DNA of 64,000 nucleotides. Origin: SB15 sp964639245. Its GTDB lineage: Bacteria > Chloroflexota > Anaerolineae > Aggregatilineales > J027. This document shows positions 59,339 to 64,000 of this stretch, in pieces. A program made the translations under genes and the position numbers. The notes beneath the pieces were generated by a model that did not search any database, had not been told where the DNA came from, and saw nothing but the letters and a program-made list of their open reading frames with translations. Each line of letters starts with the position of its first letter. Position 1 is the first letter of the stretch. The stretch is from positions 248,001 to 312,000 of the forward strand of contig CAZXCU010000004.1 in assembly GCA_964639245.1 (NCBI GenBank), read 5' to 3'.

Positions 59339-60861
59339 CGTTTTTTCCGTTGGCTAACCGCAAAAATAATCGCGGGAAGGGCAATTGCGGCTGTGCCACA
59401 CGGTAATCCACCACCACCATTATCATCATTCTCAGAAGAAACAGGCGGAGTCGCGGTGGGCAGCGCCGTTGGCAAACTACCGGGGGGTAAGGGGGTATTG
59501 CTGGCGGTGACAGCTAGGGTGAGGGTTACGGTTGCCGGGGCAAGCGCGGTGGGGACATCCCGCCCCGAAACGGAGGTTGCTGTTGGAGTCATGCTGGGGG
59601 TGGGTGTATTCGATGGCGTTTGCGTCGGTGGAATCGGGGTTACGGTTGAGGTGGGTGTATTCGTCGGTGTAGTTTGTAAATACGGATTCCAGGCGGCGGC
59701 ACGTTCGGCATTCTGGGTGGTTAGCCACGCCTTCCATGCGCGATACACATTGGTCAAATCCATTCCGGTTAAATTTTCAACTGCATCCTCAAAATTTTCC
59801 GCTTCATTCAGCGCGGATGCCAGTTCAAACGGTGCATCTGCTCCGTAAGTATCCGCCAGATACAGCAACAATAGATAACTCTGGGATTGCCACAGCAGCA
59901 GATTTTCGTTCGGGGGAGCATCCAGCGCCGCAAGGGGAAACAAATTTCCGCTAGTATTCGCTTGTTCCGCGATTGCCAATTCTTGTAGTCCTAGATAGGG
60001 GCGATACAGCAAAATCAACCCTTCCCGAAACCATGCAGGCACATCCACCGTCCAATAGTCATCATAAAATGTACCGATCATCTCGCGTAAAAGCTGGGAC
60101 TCTAAGGTGTCAAAGGCTGTATCACTACGTAAAATAAACCGAAGGTCGTTTTGGGCGAGTACCTCTGCGTAGGCTTCAATAGAACATGGATATTCCTCTG
60201 CATCGTGAGTGACAAGGATTTCCTTGCCTGCCTCATCAATTTTTGTCTTGCAAAACGGATACTCCCGTTCAAACAACACAAAGGTAAAATCGCGGGGGGT
60301 CGCAAGCTGCTTTTCTAGCAAATCATACACCGTCAGCAAATTTTCGCGCAGAATAGCCACCCCCAGATTTTCATTGTAGGTATAAAAAATTAAGGGGGCC
60401 TCCCCCGCCAATTGCCATGTAATGTTGGGCAAAAAAGGCTGCACCAGCACTTCGCCGGATACGGTGTAATTTTTATCATCTTGAGTGGTCAGCCCCCACC
60501 GATAGCTGAGGGGTTCAAACAAACGCGGTGCATCCTCTCCCTCTAGCGGCTCATCAATCTGAACGGTGATAAAATCCAACCCTTCGCCAATCAAATCTGT
60601 TTCGAGGTTAATGGGAATCGTGCGTTCAAAACCGCTGGCTTGGAACAAAGTCAGGTTGGCGGATTCAAAATCACGCGGGTTCACGGCAAATTTGGCACGT
60701 AGGCGGATAACCGACGGCAACAGGACATTCGCGCTGTATTCGGTGATGAATGTGCCATCCGGGGTGGTAGTTGCCGTTGGCGTGACCTCATCTTCTTGAG
60801 CATATGCGCTGCTGACTACCAGCCAAAGGAGTATTCCAATGAAAATGCCACGCCTGACCAT
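59335..60861 (-). CDS. Secreted peptidase-like protein with a degenerate zinc motif
   Basis: About 508 residues with a signal peptide (GIFIGILLWLVVSSAYA). The middle domain has the Peptidase MA-like layout: YEREYPFC-type beta part, then a helix where HExxH is expected. Here that helix reads LLREMIGTFYDDYW, so the metal His are missing, although the following VPAWFREGLILLY matches the family. A Pro/Thr-rich linker (about 390-480) and a C-terminal membrane helix (LPCGTAAIALPAIIFAV) suggest surface display. The start is the second ATG, seven bases after GAAGGA. Confidence 0.6.
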   Translation of the reverse strand: MVRRGIFIGILLWLVVSSAYAQEDEVTPTATTTPDGTFITEYSANVLLPSVIRLRAKFAVNPRDFESANLTLFQASGFERTIPINLETDLIGEGLDFITVQIDEPLEGEDAPRLFEPLSYRWGLTTQDDKNYTVSGEVLVQPFLPNITWQLAGEAPLIFYTYNENLGVAILRENLLTVYDLLEKQLATPRDFTFVLFEREYPFCKTKIDEAGKEILVTHDAEEYPCSIEAYAEVLAQNDLRFILRSDTAFDTLESQLLREMIGTFYDDYWTVDVPAWFREGLILLYRPYLGLQELAIAEQANTSGNLFPLAALDAPPNENLLLWQSQSYLLLLYLADTYGADAPFELASALNEAENFEDAVENLTGMDLTNVYRAWKAWLTTQNAERAAAWNPYLQTTPTNTPTSTVTPIPPTQTPSNTPTPSMTPTATSVSGRDVPTALAPATVTLTLAVTASNTPLPPGSLPTALPTATPPVSSENDDNGGGGLPCGTAAIALPAIIFAVSQRKKR

Positions 60862-60960
60862 ACCCATTCCTTCACCTAAAATGCTGGTTGTATTTTATCA
60901 GACATGGCAAGGCGGAGGGGCAAGCTGCATGAACCTGCCCCATTTCTCGAGGATTGTCGA

Positions 60961-61815
60961 TTACAGCAAATCGGGGATTTCTTCGGGGTTGCTGGCAACT
61001 TTCACCCCGACTGCATTGAATTTCTCGATTTTTTCGGCAGCGGTTCCCACACCGCCTTCGATAATCGCGCCTGCGTGTCCCATCGTTTTACCTTCCGGCG
61101 CACGCTGCCCCGCGATGAACGCCACAACGGGCTTGGTCATGTTCGCTTTGATGAAATCAGCTGCTTTTTGTTCGTCTGTCCCGCCGATTTCACCAATCAG
61201 CACGACTTTTTCTGTGTCAGCATCTTCCTCGAACATTTGCAGCACATCAATGAAGCTCATCCCATTGACCGGATCCCCCCCAATCCCGACACAGGTTGTT
61301 TGCCCGATGCCACGATTGGTTAACGCAAACACCGCTTCATAGGTCAGCGTGCCAGATTTTGACACCACCCCCACGGGGCCGGGAGTCGCAATAAAACCGG
61401 GCATGATGCCAACTTTGGATTGTCCGGGGGTCAGCAAACCGGGGCAGTTCGCACCCAACAATTTGCTATTGCTCTGGTCAAGCACCGCCCGCACTTTAAT
61501 CATTTCTTGGACAGGGATGCCTTCGGTAATGGCAACGATGAACTCAATTTCTGCGTCAATCGCTTCCAGAATTGAGTCGGCGGCATATTTAGGCGGCACA
61601 AAAATCACCGAGCAGTTCGCGCCCGTTGCATCTTTCGCGGCAGCCACCGTATCAAAAACCGGCTTGCCTTCTGTCCATTCGCCGCCTTTGCCGGGTGTCA
61701 CCCCGCCCACCACATTCGTACCATACTCCATCATCTGTTTGGCATGGAACATCCCCTGCTTGCCTGTAATGCCCTGCACAATGACTTTGGTTTCGTTGTT
61801 AATTAAAATCGCCAT
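60961..61815 (-). CDS. sucD: Succinyl-CoA synthetase alpha subunit
   Basis: 284 residues. CoA-binding GITGKQGMFHAKQMMEYGTN at the start, GANCPGLLTPG near residue 123, the ligase region IGGDPVNGMSFIDVLQMFEED and the phospho-His in GKTMGHAGAI near residue 246. Works with SucC to make ATP or GTP from succinyl-CoA in the citric acid cycle. Located six bases after sucC. Length is standard. Confidence 0.97.
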   Translation of the reverse strand: MAILINNETKVIVQGITGKQGMFHAKQMMEYGTNVVGGVTPGKGGEWTEGKPVFDTVAAAKDATGANCSVIFVPPKYAADSILEAIDAEIEFIVAITEGIPVQEMIKVRAVLDQSNSKLLGANCPGLLTPGQSKVGIMPGFIATPGPVGVVSKSGTLTYEAVFALTNRGIGQTTCVGIGGDPVNGMSFIDVLQMFEEDADTEKVVLIGEIGGTDEQKAADFIKANMTKPVVAFIAGQRAPEGKTMGHAGAIIEGGVGTAAEKIEKFNAVGVKVASNPEEIPDLL

Positions 61816-61821
61816 TTGCTC

Positions 61822-62994
61822 TTATGCCCCTTTCACCGCCGCAACCGCTTTTTGCGCGGCTTCGGAGAATGTTTTTGCGCCCTGTACATTGGGAAGGTTG
61901 GCTTCGTTAATAATCCGCAATCCTTCCTCTTGGTTCGTCCCTGTCAAACGAATCACCATTGGCAGGGTGGTCGGAACAAGATTCAACGCCTGCAAAATCC
62001 CGCGTGCCACTTCATCACAGCGCGTAATCCCACCAAAAATATTGATTAACACGGCTTTTACTTCGGGATCAGAAAGGATAATTTGCAGCGCTGCCGCTAC
62101 TTTATCTGCCCCCGCCCCACCGCTCACATCAAGGAAGTTGGCGGGCAGAATCCCATCTTTTTCGCCAAATTGTGCAACCATATCCATCGTCGCCATTGCC
62201 AGCCCTGCGCCGTTGACCATACAGCCAATTTGCCCACCGAGTTTGACATAGTTGAGACCCGCTTCCCGCGCCTTGATTTCTTCGGCGGGGTCATCGCTGC
62301 TGTCACGTAAAGCCGCTAAATCAGGGTGATTCATCAAAGAATTGTTATCAATGGACATTTTACCGTCCAGCGCCATCAGCATCGTGTTACCATCGGATGT
62401 ACCCACCACTGCCAACGGATTGATTTCACATAGGGTAGCATCTGTTTCTACATAGCAGCGATACAAATTGTGAGCAATTTTGCTGAACTGTCCCCAATAT
62501 TCACGCGGCAAACCCATTGCCGAAGCCATCTGCACCACCTGATATTCCCGCAGACCAAGCAGCGGGTCAACATGCACACGGATAATTTTTTCAGGGGTTT
62601 CGCGGTTGACCTGTTCAATATCCATCCCACCTTCGGAACTCGCCATGAACAGGGCTTTGCGGGCAGAACGGTCATTGGTAACAGCAAAATACAATTCTTT
62701 TTTAATATCGGCACCGGGGTCGACTAACACTTGGTGAACTGTATGCCCTTTGATGTCCATACCCAGAATTTTCTCGGCAGCAGTTTTGGCATCCTCAGGG
62801 GTTTTCACCACCTTAACCCCCCCCGCTTTTCCGCGTCCCCCGGCATGAACTTGCGCCTTGACCACCACCACTCCCCCGCCCAGTTCTTTAGCGGCATTGG
62901 CGGCTTCTTGCGGTGTTTTGGCAACCATGCCTTTGGGGGCAGGAACGCCAAACTTGGCAAAAAGTGTTTTTGCCTGATATTCGTGCAAATCCAC
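61822..62994 (-). CDS. sucC: Succinyl-CoA synthetase beta subunit
   Basis: 390 residues. ATP-grasp domain with DLHEYQAKTLFAKFGVP at the start, VVKAQVHAGGRGKAGGV near residue 45, EINPLAVV near 198 and the C-terminal LINIFGGITRCDEVARG. The start is GTG, chosen because GGAGG stands eight bases upstream and the protein then begins exactly at the family N-terminus. The frame stays open for 45 codons further upstream, but that stretch crosses the divergent uracil-DNA glycosylase gene and has no ribosome site. sucD follows six bases later. Confidence 0.97.
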   Translation of the reverse strand: MDLHEYQAKTLFAKFGVPAPKGMVAKTPQEAANAAKELGGGVVVVKAQVHAGGRGKAGGVKVVKTPEDAKTAAEKILGMDIKGHTVHQVLVDPGADIKKELYFAVTNDRSARKALFMASSEGGMDIEQVNRETPEKIIRVHVDPLLGLREYQVVQMASAMGLPREYWGQFSKIAHNLYRCYVETDATLCEINPLAVVGTSDGNTMLMALDGKMSIDNNSLMNHPDLAALRDSSDDPAEEIKAREAGLNYVKLGGQIGCMVNGAGLAMATMDMVAQFGEKDGILPANFLDVSGGAGADKVAAALQIILSDPEVKAVLINIFGGITRCDEVARGILQALNLVPTTLPMVIRLTGTNQEEGLRIINEANLPNVQGAKTFSEAAQKAVAAVKGA

Positions 62995-63060
62995 GATAGA
63001 ATCCTCCAAAAATTGTTTGCTTTGACCGCAGAGTATAACGCGCAGGCGGCGTAAAAAACT

Positions 63061-63705
63061 ATGACGAATCTGATGCTGCCGGGTTTTGGCCCCGAACCAC
63101 CCAAAGACATGACCACCCTCAAAACACAAGCCTACGCCTGTACGCGATGTCGGCTAGCCGACACCCGCACCAGAGTCACATGGGGCATGGGCGATTTGCA
63201 TAGCCCCTTAATGCTGGTCGGGCAGGGGCCAAGTGTTACCGACGATACTACTGGCTTACCTTATTCCGGCCCGGCGGGGGATATTTTGGATGCGGTTTTG
63301 AAGGAAGCCGGACTCAGCCGTGCCATGATTTACTTGACCAATGCCCATAAATGCGTTGCTCGCCAGAAAGACAATGCCTTCAATGTACGGAACGCCACCA
63401 AAGCCGAACTCAACGCTTGCCGTGAATGGCTGGATGGCGAATTTCAACTGGTGAAGCCTAAAGTGCTGGTGTGTATCGGAAGTGCGGCGGCAGCATGGCT
63501 ATTGGGGGAGGATTTTGATTTTGAAAAACAGCGCGGGGAATGGGTCAAAGGGATTTTTAACACACAGGCGATGGCAACCTACCAGCCGACCTACAGTTCA
63601 CGCATTCGGGAACATGACCCCGCCAAAGCTGACCAGATTCATCAGGACTTGATTGCTGATTTGAAAAAAGCAGGCATCCAAGCAGGACTTGTCAAAGGGG
63701 AATAA
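63061..63705 (+). CDS. Divergent family-4-like uracil-DNA glycosylase
   Basis: 214 residues with the iron-sulfur Cys (CTRC near residue 28, then Cys in HKCV near 98 and NACREW near 118). The family motif GEGPGxxED...PFxGxAG is here VGQGPSVTDDTTGLPYSGPAG, so the Glu is Gln and Gly is Ser. The second motif, usually HPS/HPA, is TYQPTYSSR, with Gln for the His. Fold and cluster look intact while catalytic residues are changed, so activity or substrate may differ from normal uracil removal. Divergent from sucC and followed by a terminator. Confidence 0.75.
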   Translation: MTNLMLPGFGPEPPKDMTTLKTQAYACTRCRLADTRTRVTWGMGDLHSPLMLVGQGPSVTDDTTGLPYSGPAGDILDAVLKEAGLSRAMIYLTNAHKCVARQKDNAFNVRNATKAELNACREWLDGEFQLVKPKVLVCIGSAAAAWLLGEDFDFEKQRGEWVKGIFNTQAMATYQPTYSSRIREHDPAKADQIHQDLIADLKKAGIQAGLVKGE

Positions 63706-63734
63706 AAATGGGTCTGCCTGAGCAGACCCATTTT
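63705..63734. terminator. Bidirectional terminator between the glycosylase and hppA
   Basis: Perfect arms AAAATGGGTCTGC and GCAGACCCATTTT around a 4-base loop; A/T runs on both sides serve both convergent genes. Confidence 0.9.
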
Positions 63735-63743
63735 GCATCAGAT

Positions 63744-64000
63744 TTAGACGAAAAGTGGCGCAAGTACCAGCGTGATGGTTGCCAAGAGTTTGATTAACAC
63801 ATGCAAACTTGGCCCGGCGGTATCCTTGAAGGGATCCCCCACCGTATCCCCAACCACGGCTGCTTTGTGTGCTTCGGAGCGTTTGGCATGAACTGTGCCG
63901 GAATCGTCTTTAAATTCGCCCGATTCAATGAACTTTTTGGCGTTGTCCCATGCCCCACCGCCATTATTCATCACCAGCGCCAGCAAAATCCCGGCGATGG
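63744..64000 (-). CDS. hppA: Membrane-bound pyrophosphatase, C-terminal end (partial)
   Basis: Only the last 85 or so residues are visible; the gene runs past the right edge of the window. The strongly conserved AHKAAVVGDTVGDPFKDTAGPS and the final membrane helix HVLIKLLATITLVLAPLF identify the ion-translocating pyrophosphatase, which couples pyrophosphate hydrolysis to H+ or Na+ pumping. The residues that would tell K+-dependence and ion type are outside the window. Confidence 0.95.
   Translation of the reverse strand, partial: IAGILLALVMNNGGGAWDNAKKFIESGEFKDDSGTVHAKRSEAHKAAVVGDTVGDPFKDTAGPSLHVLIKLLATITLVLAPLFV

Noticed and set aside
62995..63129. Longer sucC with 45 extra N-terminal codons
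   Set aside because: The extension overlaps the divergent glycosylase gene, has no ribosome site, and the GTG at 62994 gives the exact family N-terminus with GGAGG upstream.
1..64000. CRISPR array, insertion sequence or prophage
   Set aside because: No regularly spaced direct repeats, transposase, integrase or phage structural gene was seen.

Overview
The window looks like a bacterial chromosome segment from a Chloroflexota (Anaerolineae-like) organism. This is inference from gene content: a sortase with a long charged N-terminal tail, a BMP-type nucleoside ABC transporter, a caa3-type oxidase with cytochrome c fused to subunit II, a seven-GAF hybrid histidine kinase, sucCD, and the end of a membrane pyrophosphatase. 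Most of the window is mid-GC. I saw no phage, insertion sequence or CRISPR array.

Layout. 1-2.6 kb: end of a penicillin-binding-protein-like gene, a membrane-anchored MutS-family ATPase and two tRNA-Ser genes. 2.6-7 kb: two unknown genes, a ferredoxin, moaA, rdgB and a response regulator with a dead GGDEF domain. 7-11 kb: murJ, a methyltransferase, a sortase and a small membrane protein. 11-15.4 kb: a tightly overlapping minus-strand glycan operon (Gfo/Idh oxidoreductase, formyltransferase, NeuB-type synthase, SpsF-type cytidylyltransferase, HicB-like protein, histidine phosphatase), with an AT-rich patch inside its spsF gene and an AT-rich stretch upstream of its first gene. 16-20.5 kb: a cyclase homologue, prfA, metG with a probable attenuator leader, rnpB and tRNA-Lys. 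20.5-24.9 kb: a receiver protein, a TetR regulator, an SDR, a CoiA-like protein and a secreted zinc protease. 24.9-30 kb: the nucleoside transporter. 30-35 kb: terminal oxidase genes and a sugar-dehydrogenase propeller. 35-48 kb: a lipoprotein, dnaN, two receivers, the giant kinase, a threonine synthase fused to a receiver, and an EamA transporter. 48-55 kb: accessory enzymes and membrane proteins. 55-63 kb: a minus-strand run with threonine breakdown (tdh, kbl, threonine ammonia-lyase), rlmN, a pseudo-peptidase and sucDC. 63-64 kb: a divergent family-4 uracil-DNA glycosylase and the C-terminus of hppA.

Most interesting. (1) The metG leader encodes a 24-residue peptide with three consecutive Met codons, has a strong sigma70-type promoter placed so that the peptide mRNA would be leaderless, and ends in a strong intrinsic terminator. 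(2) A threonine synthase carries a C-terminal phospho-acceptor receiver domain, directly downstream of two stand-alone receivers and a hybrid kinase. (3) An SpsF-type sugar cytidylyltransferase carries a C-terminal histidine-kinase-like dimerisation/phospho-acceptor helix pair, encoded by DNA of about 30% GC inside a gene that is otherwise about 54% GC. Items 2 and 3 place the two halves of two-component chemistry (Asp and His) on metabolic enzymes of the same genome. (4) The nucleoside ABC ATPase has two membrane-helix-like segments inserted in its second nucleotide-binding domain.

All calls come from reading the sequence by eye. No database search, folding program or alignment was run.
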